Assembly: GCF_000447755.1 (NCBI RefSeq)
Contig: NZ_AUNE01000010.1
Location: forward strand, 62,001 to 126,000
Direction: 5' to 3'
Source: Bacteriovorax sp. BSW11_IV
GTDB taxonomy: Bacteria > Bdellovibrionota > Bacteriovoracia > Bacteriovoracales > Bacteriovoracaceae
DNA: 64,000 bases
Under the pieces are notes generated by a model. The model worked only from the letters and a program-made list of their open reading frames with translations, made no database searches and had not been told where the DNA came from. The first letter of the stretch is position 1, and every line of letters begins with the position of its first letter. The translations under genes were made by a program, and so were the position numbers. This document shows positions 1 through 8,515 of this stretch, piece after piece.

Positions 1-398
1 AGAAACAGTGGGAGCACTATATCCAAGCGGGTTATGAATACCGTCTAACTGAAACATTCTCACTTGCTCTTTCGGGTGAGGCCGTCCTTGTAAAAAAATT
101 AAACCACGACAAGAACGACTATAACGGTGCAAATGAATCCGCTGACGGTGGTTATGGCCAAAGCAGATACAATAATGGTCAAGTTGCAAAGACTAACAAC
201 TACATGCTTGAGACGGCAGCAAAATGGCGACTTGCTAAGAGTGTTGACTTCAAACTTGGTCTAACTTACGAGAGAAAGTATATTTGGGAAGCAAGAAACC
301 CAAGCTCAAAGAACCAAACAGCATCAGACAAAGAATATTTGTACAAAGGATTCCAGTGGGCATATCAATTGGCCGCAGGAATTAGTTTCTGGTTCTAA
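1..398 (+). CDS. Outer-membrane beta-barrel protein, C-terminal part (5' end outside window)
   Basis: Open from the window edge in the frame that starts at base 3 and ends at TAA 396-398, giving 131 residues of a C-terminus. The sequence alternates polar and hydrophobic residues (ALSGEAVLV, FKLGLTYERKY, QLAAGISFWF) and ends in Phe, the usual terminal aromatic of barrel proteins recognised by the Bam machinery. It is probably an outer-membrane porin or transport protein, but the N-terminus and any plug or signal peptide are outside the window, so no specific function can be given. An intrinsic terminator follows directly. Confidence 0.7.
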   Translation, partial: KQWEHYIQAGYEYRLTETFSLALSGEAVLVKKLNHDKNDYNGANESADGGYGQSRYNNGQVAKTNNYMLETAAKWRLAKSVDFKLGLTYERKYIWEARNPSSKNQTASDKEYLYKGFQWAYQLAAGISFWF

Positions 399-428
399 AG
401 AAAACCAACTCACACAATCAACTATCTT

Positions 429-459
429 AAGGCCACTTGAAAAAGTGGCCTTTTTTTTC
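429..459 (+). terminator. Intrinsic terminator of the barrel-protein gene
   Basis: Perfect 8-bp stem GGCCACTT (431-438) / AAGTGGCC (443-450) with a GAAA tetraloop, followed by eight T (451-458). It lies 32 bp after the stop codon. Confidence 0.92.
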
Positions 460-541
460 TTAAATTATTGATTTAACACTTATCCGAATACCAAATCCAG
501 ACGATAATAAATTAAATGTTTTTATTAAAAAGGATTTGTTC

Positions 542-2494
542 ATGGTCTTTGACAAGCGTTCATTGAAGTTTAAGCTTTTATTTTCTGTTATTGGAGGGAT
601 CTTTATTCTCTCGGCCCTTATTATTGGAATAGGTGCAAAATACAATAGTGACCTTGCCTATGAAAAGGCCAATGCTGTTGCCGAAGGTAATGCAATTGAA
701 AGTGCTCTTACCATCGAGAGACTTTTTAACGAGACCATGGGTAAAGTGACAACTGTTAGAGAAGTCATGGAAACGAGCTTTAATGGTGAAGAAAAAACAA
801 AGTTTGAAAGATCAGAGATTTTTGCCATGTTACGCTATATCCTCGAGCGTGATCACAGCATGATTGGAAATTATGTTGGACTTGATGAAGGCTCTCTTCA
901 CGATAGTGACTCTCTTCACAAGGGAAAACCTGGTCATAGTGATGCAGGAAGATTCATTCCGTATATGACTAAATCTGCAGATGGGACGATTGCTCTTGAA
1001 ACTCTTAGTGATTTTAGTGGTGATTGGTGGTTGCAACCCAAGAATACTTTGAAAGAAACATTTACAGAACCATTTGTCTATAAAGTACAAGGAGTAGATG
1101 TTCTTATGACTTCCCTCACGACTCCAATTCTTAAAGAGGGAAAATTCATTGGACTCTCAGGTGCAGACATTGCCCTTAATAGATTGCAAGAAATCACAGA
1201 TGCCATCAATATCTACGACAACAAAGGGAAAATGATCCTCATTTCGGCCAAAGGAATGATTGCGGGATATTCTGGTAAAAAAGACTTAGTTGGAAAAATG
1301 ATTGCTGAAGAAAATAAGTCGTTTGAAAAAACTCTCGCTGACATTGCGGCAAAGAATCAAAAAACATATTTTTTCAAAGATGAAAACAATCTTCAAGTTG
1401 TAGCAAAAATACATTTAGGTGAACACAACCCATCTTGGCTGGCCGTTGTTGAAATCCCCTTATCCGTCATTGATCAAGAAGTAAAAGAAAGTATCATCAA
1501 CCTAGTTCTCATAGGTGTTTTATCGGCCATAATCATTGTTGCTATTGTTTATTTCACTATCAATCAAAGTTACAAGAAACTTATCGCTGTTGAAAATGAA
1601 CTTGGTGAAGCTGTTAAAGTTACTAATAGAAACTCTAAAAAACTCCAAGAGTCTTCTGAACAAGTGGCCGAATCCGCTACCGAACAAGCAAGCTCTATTC
1701 AAGAAACAGTTTCGACACTAGATGAAATCAATGCAATGTCACAAAAAAGTGCGATTGTGGCGCGAGACTCAAGTTCGAGATCTGATGCCAATTTGAGAGT
1801 TGCAAGTGAAGGTAAAAAAGCTGTTGAAAATATGATTCGTGTGATTGAAGAAATCCGTGACAGTAACAATGCCGTAATGAATCAGGTCGAAAGATCTAAT
1901 AATGAATTTCAAAAAATTGTAACGATTATCAATGAGATTTCAAATAAAGCGATGGTTATTAATGAAATCGTATCTCAAACAAAACTTCTAAGTTTTAACG
2001 CTTCTGTTGAAGCGGCCAGGGCCGGAGAACATGGAAAAGGTTTTGCAGTGGTTGCTGAAGAAGTTGGAAAGCTTGCAGGTAATTCTGGAGATGCGGCAAC
2101 ACAAATCGGAAGCATGTTGCAAGAAAGTATTGAGACTGTTCAAAAGATTATTAGTGAAACAAGTTCAGAAGTCGCAAAGCTTGTTGAATCCGCAAAAACA
2201 AAAGTAGATTCAGGTGTAAGTGTTGCACGTACATGTGGAGAAAGTTTAGATATGGTTTTGGGGAACGTGAATGAGATGACTGGTATGATGGGTGAAATTT
2301 CAAAGGCCCAAGATGAACAGGCCATAGGTGTTAGCAATATCACTGATGCCATGAACCAAATCGATGCGGCCATTCACCAAAACTCAACAGTTGCTGAGCA
2401 AACAGCAAAATTATCGACAGAACTAACTGAACAAAGTCGTAATTTAGAACACTCATTAAAAGAGCTTAAAAAAGAACTTTACGGTAGAAGCTAG
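542..2494 (+). CDS. Methyl-accepting chemotaxis protein
   Basis: Transmembrane chemoreceptor that would signal to CheA/CheW. Residues about 10-30 form a first membrane helix. A periplasmic sensor of roughly 280 residues follows, probably of the dCache type. The second helix is at about 317-340, and the rest is a long cytoplasmic coiled coil. The signalling hairpin tip is clear near residues 480-505 (QTKLLSFNASVEAARAGE, then GFAVVAEEVGKLA). I see no typical HAMP domain after the second helix; the linker is short. The ATG at 542 is preferred over the TTG at 536 because AGGA at 531-534 is seven bases from the ATG. The ligand is unknown. The stop codon overlaps that of the convergent PHB depolymerase gene. 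Confidence 0.93.
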   Translation: MVFDKRSLKFKLLFSVIGGIFILSALIIGIGAKYNSDLAYEKANAVAEGNAIESALTIERLFNETMGKVTTVREVMETSFNGEEKTKFERSEIFAMLRYILERDHSMIGNYVGLDEGSLHDSDSLHKGKPGHSDAGRFIPYMTKSADGTIALETLSDFSGDWWLQPKNTLKETFTEPFVYKVQGVDVLMTSLTTPILKEGKFIGLSGADIALNRLQEITDAINIYDNKGKMILISAKGMIAGYSGKKDLVGKMIAEENKSFEKTLADIAAKNQKTYFFKDENNLQVVAKIHLGEHNPSWLAVVEIPLSVIDQEVKESIINLVLIGVLSAIIIVAIVYFTINQSYKKLIAVENELGEAVKVTNRNSKKLQESSEQVAESATEQASSIQETVSTLDEINAMSQKSAIVARDSSSRSDANLRVASEGKKAVENMIRVIEEIRDSNNAVMNQVERSNNEFQKIVTIINEISNKAMVINEIVSQTKLLSFNASVEAARAGEHGKGFAVVAEEVGKLAGNSGDAATQIGSMLQESIETVQKIISETSSEVAKLVESAKTKVDSGVSVARTCGESLDMVLGNVNEMTGMMGEISKAQDEQAIGVSNITDAMNQIDAAIHQNSTVAEQTAKLSTELTEQSRNLEHSLKELKKELYGRS

Positions 2495-3504
2495 CGCTTA
2501 GAAATAACGTCTACCATATCCATAATGGCCTTCATCTGAAGGCCTTTTTTTGTGGCATATTGGCCGCCACTATAGCCCCACCAATCGAAGCAGCCCATTG
2601 GGTTATAAGGAAAAAGTGGTGTCTTTGTAATGGCCGGATAAAGAACGATGACATTATTTGACTCGGCCCAATTATTGTAACCAGCATGCCAAATAAAGGC
2701 ATCTCCAACTGTCTCTGGTGTTTGATCACATCCGTGTAAAGCAACATGTACCGAACAGTTTCCATGGCCCTCTTTACAAGCTTCGGGAATATAAACGTGC
2801 CCAGTACTCGCCATCCCTGAGAGCATGTCAGCATAAGGCCTTTGATTGAATGTATGAAGATTATTTCTATTGGCCATTTTAGAAAGAGAAAGTTTGCGGC
2901 CAAGAGTTTTTTCTAAAATTTCTTTAGCGAGATCCCTATTACAATTTAAAAGCCATGGCCTATTGTATAAACTAGTCTCTTCGCAAGTTGAACCTTTGTC
3001 TAAAGTCACAAAACCGTGGCCTGCTGGAAAAGAAAAATCCGCCTCTAACGTATCAACATCGAAGTGAGTATAAAACTTATCAAGGGCCTCCATAGCTGGA
3101 GTTTTAACAACGCGATCAAATTTTCCTGAAAAAAGAAAAACTTTATCATCATTTACATTTTCAAGGGGATCAATTAATCCCGTTGATTCATAGAGTTTTA
3201 ATGTTTGAATTGAAAATTGAATATCCCCTTCTGACAATTCTCCACTCATGCATTTTGTGAGTCCTTCCCACATTTGATTTTTAGCGCAATAAAAAAGACC
3301 ACCGGCCACAACAGCAACACCAGAGATATCTTTTGAAAAAGCAAACTGAAGCTGAACGGCCATAAAAGCGCCGGCCGACAGACCTGAGACCGTAATTTTA
3401 TCAACAGGACTTTTCACAACATTTAGAGGTGTTTCACTATAGGCATGGGCCTTAGTTATTATTAAAAGAACACTCAGGAATATGCGAAGGAAATTCATTT
3501 TCAT
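2491..3504 (-). CDS. Secreted poly(3-hydroxybutyrate) depolymerase-family esterase
   Basis: Predicted exported serine hydrolase of 337 residues. Residues 1-21 look like a Sec signal peptide ending AHA. The lipase box GLSAGA with Ser43 is near the N-terminus. The Asp is probably in SGKFDRVV and the His in PAGHGFVT, while the oxyanion-type motif HGCDQT lies C-terminal. That order (Ser, Asp, His, oxyanion) is the circularly permuted type 2 arrangement known in some extracellular PHB depolymerases. I see no separate substrate-binding domain. It lies 32 bp downstream of the acyl-CoA ligase gene and may share its operon. In a predator it could digest prey PHB granules, which is inference. Other short polyesters or esters are possible substrates. 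Confidence 0.85.
   Translation of the reverse strand: MKMNFLRIFLSVLLIITKAHAYSETPLNVVKSPVDKITVSGLSAGAFMAVQLQFAFSKDISGVAVVAGGLFYCAKNQMWEGLTKCMSGELSEGDIQFSIQTLKLYESTGLIDPLENVNDDKVFLFSGKFDRVVKTPAMEALDKFYTHFDVDTLEADFSFPAGHGFVTLDKGSTCEETSLYNRPWLLNCNRDLAKEILEKTLGRKLSLSKMANRNNLHTFNQRPYADMLSGMASTGHVYIPEACKEGHGNCSVHVALHGCDQTPETVGDAFIWHAGYNNWAESNNVIVLYPAITKTPLFPYNPMGCFDWWGYSGGQYATKKGLQMKAIMDMVDVISKR
2525..2552 (+). terminator. Terminator of the chemoreceptor gene, inside the opposing gene
   Basis: Stem GGCCTTC (2527-2533) / GAAGGCC (2538-2544) with loop ATCT, then seven T (2545-2551). It sits 33 bp past the receptor stop and within the last codons of the PHB depolymerase gene on the other strand. Confidence 0.85.
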
Positions 3505-3536
3505 TTTTTAGTCATACCTTTTTAGACAATCATTGT

Positions 3537-5012
3537 CTAGGCCATATTAGTACAGGCCAACTTCTTTAATTCTTGGCGATTTATTTTTCCATTCGCAAGT
3601 AATGGAAATTCCTCTAAACAGACAACTTCATGAGGATGCTTATAACGAGAAAGCTTATCTGATAAGAAATTGCGCATTTCATCTTTTGAAACAGGTGAAT
3701 TTGCTCTTACAAACGCAACGCCAACTTCGCCCCATCGCTCATCTTTTTTTGAGACAACAACGGCTTCACGAACAAAGGGATGAGTGAGAATTTGTTTTTC
3801 AACTTCACCTGGATAAACGTTTTCACCGCCAGAAATATACATATCTTTAATTCGGCCAACGACATAGAAAAAACCTTCTTCATCAAACTGAACAAGGTCT
3901 CCCGTCTTAAAATATCCTTCAAAAAGAGAATCATGATATTTATTCTCATCTTTGAAGTAACCACTAAAAACATGAGGGCCGCGAATAAGTAGCTCTCCAG
4001 GAGTATGAGCAGTTGTCACGACACCACTTTCATTCATCACCAAAACATCAGAGTGTTTCATGGGACGACCGATTGAACCTTTTTTAGAAATTCCAAATTC
4101 TTCAGGTAAATCGAAACAATTAGGACCGACTTCAGTAAGGCCAAATCCTTGCTTGATACCAACACCACATTCTGAAAAGGCCGTGATCACTGATACCGGA
4201 CAAGCGGCTCCACCACTTAGAAAAAAACGTAGGGAGCTAAAGTCACAAGTTTTGAAACGCGGGTGTTCTAAGAGAAGTTGAAACATCGTTGGAACACCAA
4301 AGTAAATTGTAATATGCTTTTTTTCAAAGTAATCGAAAGCGCTATCGACTTCAAATTTTGGTGCGAGATAAGCATGCCCTCCAACGAGAAGCAGAGGGAG
4401 TAAAAGAACATTAATACCACCAGTGTGAAAAAATGGTGTCTCAACCACCGTACTATCTGATTCAGTGATCTCCCATGCAGATGTGGTCTCAACTTGATTC
4501 GTATAAATCATGCGAGAAGAAAACAACGCGCCTTTTGGCTCACCAGTACTCCCAGAAGTAAAGAGCATGAGCACGGGATTTTCATCAGAGATTTCGTTCG
4601 GTAGTGTATCGAAATTTTCTAATACTTCATCTTCAATCGAAAATTCATCAAGATGAATGGGGTTAAAGCGAGAAAGCTCTGAGACGAACATATTCGCAAT
4701 AAATATCTTGGCCTCAACTTTATTTAATATAACTTCTAACTCACCTACACTAAGTCTAAAATTTAGAGGAACAAAAATCGCTCCAATTTTTGCACAAGCG
4801 AGTAAGTAAAGAATGTGTTCGAGTCGATTTGTCGCCAAAAAAGCAACACGATCTCCTGTGCGAACTCCTTGCTTATAAAAAGACTGAGCATATAGATTCA
4901 CAATATTATTTAGTTCTTGATATGAAAGATCGCGACCAGTGACAGCGTCACTCAGGGCGAGCTTTTCATTAAATCTTTTTGCGTTCTGTTCAATAAAATC
5001 AATCCAGGCCAT
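3537..5012 (-). CDS. Acyl-CoA synthetase (AMP-binding, class I adenylate-forming)
   Basis: Activates a carboxylic acid to an acyl-adenylate and then acyl-CoA, at 491 residues the usual length for a medium or long acyl-CoA ligase. The P-loop-like signature FTSGSTGEPKG, the A5 motif (GLTEVGPN), the A8 hinge (YISGGENVYPGEVE) and the catalytic lysine region NGKINRQEL are all present. The start is supported by GGGA seven bases upstream. It begins two bases after the upstream hydrolase stop, so the two are probably translationally coupled in the KAS III operon. The substrate cannot be told from sequence. Confidence 0.9.
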   Translation of the reverse strand: MAWIDFIEQNAKRFNEKLALSDAVTGRDLSYQELNNIVNLYAQSFYKQGVRTGDRVAFLATNRLEHILYLLACAKIGAIFVPLNFRLSVGELEVILNKVEAKIFIANMFVSELSRFNPIHLDEFSIEDEVLENFDTLPNEISDENPVLMLFTSGSTGEPKGALFSSRMIYTNQVETTSAWEITESDSTVVETPFFHTGGINVLLLPLLLVGGHAYLAPKFEVDSAFDYFEKKHITIYFGVPTMFQLLLEHPRFKTCDFSSLRFFLSGGAACPVSVITAFSECGVGIKQGFGLTEVGPNCFDLPEEFGISKKGSIGRPMKHSDVLVMNESGVVTTAHTPGELLIRGPHVFSGYFKDENKYHDSLFEGYFKTGDLVQFDEEGFFYVVGRIKDMYISGGENVYPGEVEKQILTHPFVREAVVVSKKDERWGEVGVAFVRANSPVSKDEMRNFLSDKLSRYKHPHEVVCLEEFPLLANGKINRQELKKLACTNMA

Positions 5013-5014
5013 CG

Positions 5015-5794
5015 TTAATTCCCATAAAACTTTTGAATAAAGGCGTGAACTCTTTTTGCAAATTGGAAAGGATACTCTAACGGTGCACCGTGACCACCAC
5101 TAAGAAGGGCGTATTCACAATCTTGTCTTTGCAATTGTTGATAAAATTTTTCGTGATAAGAAGCGGGTGTCAAAAGATCTTCATTTCCAACAAGAATTTG
5201 TAGCGGAAATTTAATCTCTGAAGGAGAGATCTCTCCACTCATTGCCCCTTCAATTAAACCTAGGGCCACATCACCATCAATTGTGTTGGCCCTTTCACGG
5301 TAATACTGAACAAGCTCAGGTCTCTTTTGCACTAAGGTCTCTCCCCAAATCCAAGGAGTGGCCACATCAAAACGAAGTAATCCTCCCCCATTTTTTTGGG
5401 CCTCATACCATGAATTGAGCTTAAGTTTCAAAAGTTCAGAAACTGTAAAATAGGTATCACTTACAGAAACGGAGATCACTTTCCCAGGATTACTAATGGC
5501 AAATGTCAATGCAACACGACCACCATTACTTAGACCAAAGAAGTGGCACTTCTTGATTTCGTGTTTTTGTAATAATGCTTCGAGATCGTTCACATGATCA
5601 TTTAATGTATAAGAGTTATCCTTTGCTTTCTCACTTTTCCCAAGTCCTCTTGGGTCATAGCTAAGAATATGATAATGCCCTAAGAGCATCGTCTTAAACT
5701 CATTAAAAGAAGAGTGCTCAGCAAATAGACCAGGCACCAAAACAAGCCAAGGTGCCTCATCATTATTTTTGCAGATATCAATATGGGAGAAAAT
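5015..5794 (-). CDS. Alpha/beta hydrolase, probable AUU start
   Basis: Alpha/beta-hydrolase fold enzyme with oxyanion motif LVPGLFAEHSS, nucleophile elbow GLSNGGRVA, acid region VGNEDLLTP and catalytic His in LSGGHGAPLE. The first ATG/GTG/TTG in frame (TTG 5740) would cut off the first beta strand (PWLVLV). The frame is open upstream to 5818 but contains no ATG, GTG or TTG. An ATT at 5794 lies two bases after the reductase stop and six bases after AGG (5803-5801), so I extend the gene to it. If that is wrong, the gene is 5015-5740. The substrate is unknown; the operon suggests an acyl ester, thioester or beta-lactone. Confidence 0.85.
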   Translation of the reverse strand: MFSHIDICKNNDEAPWLVLVPGLFAEHSSFNEFKTMLLGHYHILSYDPRGLGKSEKAKDNSYTLNDHVNDLEALLQKHEIKKCHFFGLSNGGRVALTFAISNPGKVISVSVSDTYFTVSELLKLKLNSWYEAQKNGGGLLRFDVATPWIWGETLVQKRPELVQYYRERANTIDGDVALGLIEGAMSGEISPSEIKFPLQILVGNEDLLTPASYHEKFYQQLQRQDCEYALLSGGHGAPLEYPFQFAKRVHAFIQKFYGN

Positions 5795-5796
5795 TT

Positions 5797-6528
5797 CTAA
5801 CCTAATACTAGGCCCCCATCAACATTGATTGTCGTTCCTGTGATAAACCTAGCATCATCACTAGCAAGAAATGCATAAGCGGCCGCAATTTCTTCTGGCT
5901 CACCGATTCTTTTTAATGGTGCTTTTTCATTCATCATGGCAACAACCTTCTCAGGCATCTTGCGAACCATTTCAGTACCGATGAATCCTGGAGCTACGGC
6001 ATTAACACGAATACCATATTTCCCCAATTCTTTTGAAAGTGTTTTTGTTAGCCCAATAACTGCGGCCTTTGTGGCCACATAATTTGTTTGACCAAAATTA
6101 CCGTAATGGGCAACTACACTTGCAGCATTTAGGATCGCCCCTTGAATACCATTGTCTTTCATATAAAGTGACGCCATTTGAGAAAGCTTCCAAACGGCCT
6201 TTAAATTAACGTCAATAACTTGATCAAATTGTTCATCTGTCATCTTATGAATAGTGGCATCGCGAGTAATACCAGCATTATTAACAAGTACGTCAATCCC
6301 TTTATCCATTTCACCTTGAATCATTGCAAGTGAATCTTTGTGAGTTACATTTGCTTGGAGATAAGTCATTCTTTCAGGAAAGAGTTCTTTAAGTTTGGTT
6401 TCTTCAATTGGCGGCATATCAATAAGAATTAAGTTAGCACCTTCTTCGTAGAAACGAGTGGCAGTAGCAAGACCAATTCCAGCAGCAGCACCAGTAATAA
6501 ATACTCTTTTATTCGACAATCCTCTCAT
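5797..6528 (-). CDS. Short-chain dehydrogenase/reductase, FabG-like
   Basis: Classical NAD(P)-dependent SDR of about 243 residues. It has the cofactor motif TGAAAGIG, NNAG, the catalytic Ser in the AASVVAHYG region, the YVATK Tyr-Lys pair and a C-terminal FITGTTINVDGG segment, all typical of 3-oxoacyl-ACP/CoA reductases (FabG, PhaB). AspIDMPP after strand 2 (LILIDMPP) suggests a preference for NADH over NADPH, which is inference. The second of two adjacent ATGs is chosen because AGGAG is then six bases away. In this operon it could reduce the beta-keto product of the neighbouring KAS III-like enzyme. Confidence 0.9.
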   Translation of the reverse strand: MRGLSNKRVFITGAAAGIGLATATRFYEEGANLILIDMPPIEETKLKELFPERMTYLQANVTHKDSLAMIQGEMDKGIDVLVNNAGITRDATIHKMTDEQFDQVIDVNLKAVWKLSQMASLYMKDNGIQGAILNAASVVAHYGNFGQTNYVATKAAVIGLTKTLSKELGKYGIRVNAVAPGFIGTEMVRKMPEKVVAMMNEKAPLKRIGEPEEIAAAYAFLASDDARFITGTTINVDGGLVLG

Positions 6529-6550
6529 CATGTTCTCCTATATAATTATA

Positions 6551-7588
6551 TTAAAATCGTAATTCGTTTTTATCTTCTTCAAAAAATGTATCAGTATCCC
6601 AACGAAGTGAAATAGCAGACCATGTATAACCAATTCCAGCACTAGCTAGAACAACATGATCCCCTTTTTTAAGAAGACCTTTTTTCTCAGCAAGTCCAAG
6701 GGACAAAACCTGGTCAGGGGCCCCAAAATGGCCGTAATGATCCATATAAATACTTTGTTCGTCTTGTAGCTCTAGTGCACGAACAATCTCATCATGAGCT
6801 GATTTTTTCATATGAAGAAGTGATAAGTAATCAATCGGTCTTTCAGGCATTGAGCGTGAAGCGGCCGTTTTAATTACTTTTAAAAAGTTTTCAATTGAAC
6901 CAGTTGCAAGTCTTTGTCTCATACCTTCTATATCTGGACATGTAAGGTAAGTGTCTTCATCGCTAAGACCATTACGAGATGGTTTTTTCGTACCTCCACC
7001 TTTAATAATAACATCTAAACTAAATGCACCATCTGTAATTACACTTGACTCAAGGATAGGATTTTCATCACCTCGCTCAAGAAGCATGGCCGATCCACCA
7101 TCAGAAAGATTGTATAAGAAACGACTCGTCTCATCTTTGTAATTTACAAGATCACCCGTCTTATGACCACCACATAGAAGAACACGGTTTATAGATGAAT
7201 CTGTTTGCATAAGAGTCTTAGCAAGCTTCAAACCAAGAACATTAGTAGAACATCGGGCAGCAACATCAAAGGCCCAAGCATTTTTTAGGCCAAGTTCTCT
7301 TTGAACATAAATTCCCGCAGACCAAACAGGAAAATCTTTATATTCTGAACCTGTCCAAATGATGAGGTCAATGCTATTTGGATCAATTCCTCTTAGAACT
7401 TTTTTGGATGCCTCTATGGCCATATATGAAGGGTGTGTTTCTTTATCAGCACGACACTTTCGAACGATCCCCATTTTTTCACGAACAACAAATTCTGGTA
7501 TTCCAGATTTTTCAGAAATATAGTGAGAGTCTTCATAACCTTCTGGCAACCATACGGCCGCGCGCTTAAGTGAGATGTTGGTAGTCAT
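6551..7588 (-). CDS. 3-oxoacyl-ACP synthase III-like enzyme with altered catalytic triad
   Basis: Thiolase-fold condensing enzyme of 345 residues, the KAS III length. The nucleophile is Cys113 (AARCSTNVLG) and the first His is probably His259 (LLHMKK). The usual third residue, an Asn in a GN(T/S) motif, is His287 here (YGHFGAPDQ). The Gly-rich ending (LASAGIGYTWSA) is kept. KAS III relatives with a changed third residue often do acyl transfer or unusual condensations rather than fatty-acid initiation, so primary FabH activity should not be assumed. AGGAG precedes the ATG, and the start overlaps the upstream hydrolase gene by 22 bp. Confidence 0.85.
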   Translation of the reverse strand: MTTNISLKRAAVWLPEGYEDSHYISEKSGIPEFVVREKMGIVRKCRADKETHPSYMAIEASKKVLRGIDPNSIDLIIWTGSEYKDFPVWSAGIYVQRELGLKNAWAFDVAARCSTNVLGLKLAKTLMQTDSSINRVLLCGGHKTGDLVNYKDETSRFLYNLSDGGSAMLLERGDENPILESSVITDGAFSLDVIIKGGGTKKPSRNGLSDEDTYLTCPDIEGMRQRLATGSIENFLKVIKTAASRSMPERPIDYLSLLHMKKSAHDEIVRALELQDEQSIYMDHYGHFGAPDQVLSLGLAEKKGLLKKGDHVVLASAGIGYTWSAISLRWDTDTFFEEDKNELRF

Positions 7589-8384
7589 CTTTTTCTCCTA
7601 ATATAAACTGATTCACAATACTGGCCACCTTGTCTGCTCTTTCAAGGAAAAAGTGATGATCAGCACGTTCAATATAAATCAATTGTGAGTTGGGAATTTT
7701 CTTATGTAATATTTCGCTGGCCACAGGCGGTACAAAACGATCGCTATCACCAGTTAAAATAAGAACAGGTTTTTCTATTTCATGCAGATTTTGTTCACGT
7801 GCTAAAAAAAGATCTACAGCACGCACTTGTTTCAAAACAGCATCAACATCTGGAATATTTGCTAAACGCAATTTTAAAATATGATTAAAAAGATCAGTGC
7901 CGAAAAAGTCGGGGTGCACAGTAGCATTTAAAACTGCACTCTCACGCATTTCATCGGGAAATTCTCTTCCTTTTAAAATGGCCTCCTCAGTAATTTTTTG
8001 AAGTTTAGGAAAATCTTCTCCACCACTTAAAGAACAGCCAAGAATAAGCGAGAGCACACGATGTGGGGCCATAAGCGTAAGTTCACTGGCAATAAAGCCG
8101 CCCATACTGACACCCATTACATGAAACTTTGAAATAGAAAGAGCATTCATTACTTTTAGAACATCACGGGCAAGATCTTTTAAATCAAATTCACCTTCAG
8201 AAGGAGCTGATTCACCCATTCCACGGTTATTGATTAGGACAACTTGAAAAGATGAGCTCAATAGATTTTTTAAGAGGTCATAATTCCAATCGCTGCAGCC
8301 GAACCCAGAGATACACACCAAGCTGGGCCCATGGCCTTTAACCTTTACAGAAATGCCTTCAATATTCATTTTGTTCCAATTCAT
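7566..8384 (-). CDS. Alpha/beta hydrolase, first gene of the KAS III operon
   Basis: Alpha/beta hydrolase of 272 residues. The oxyanion region ISGFGCSDWNY, nucleophile elbow GVSMGGF, acid region TGDSDRFVP and His in ADHHFFLE complete a plausible triad. It is the promoter-proximal gene of the leftward operon and is divergent from the TetR-type regulator. ATG 8384 is chosen; an internal ATG at 8369 is also possible. It may release the pathway product from a thioester or act on an ester; sequence alone does not decide. Confidence 0.85.
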   Translation of the reverse strand: MNWNKMNIEGISVKVKGHGPSLVCISGFGCSDWNYDLLKNLLSSSFQVVLINNRGMGESAPSEGEFDLKDLARDVLKVMNALSISKFHVMGVSMGGFIASELTLMAPHRVLSLILGCSLSGGEDFPKLQKITEEAILKGREFPDEMRESAVLNATVHPDFFGTDLFNHILKLRLANIPDVDAVLKQVRAVDLFLAREQNLHEIEKPVLILTGDSDRFVPPVASEILHKKIPNSQLIYIERADHHFFLERADKVASIVNQFILGEKDDYQHLT

Positions 8385-8428
8385 GTGAATGCTCTTTCCT
8401 CACCAAAAACTAACAGAATTCAAAAAAT

Positions 8429-8441
8429 CTCATTGAATGAG
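8429..8441. promoter_or_regulatory. Candidate TetR-type operator between divergent genes
   Basis: Perfect inverted repeat CTCATT-G-AATGAG, 45 bp upstream of the operon start and 75 bp upstream of the regulator ATG. Position and symmetry fit autoregulation plus operon control by the adjacent regulator. A second, imperfect palindrome TACGGGCGTA lies at 8462-8471. Confidence 0.45.
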
Positions 8442-8515
8442 TAATTTTGTCAATATTTTTATACGGGCGTACAATTTTAATTAAACTTCTGTAAAGTTTG
8501 TGTTATAAACCTCCC

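Noticed and set aside
461-490. Possible sigma-28 promoter before the chemoreceptor gene (TAAATTAT ... TCCGAATA)
   Set aside because: The -10-like element matches only partly and the spacing is 14 rather than 11 bases.
3537-8384. The KAS III operon as an OleABCD olefin cluster
   Set aside because: The reductase is a classical short SDR, not the extended OleD type, and the ligase does not look like OleC.
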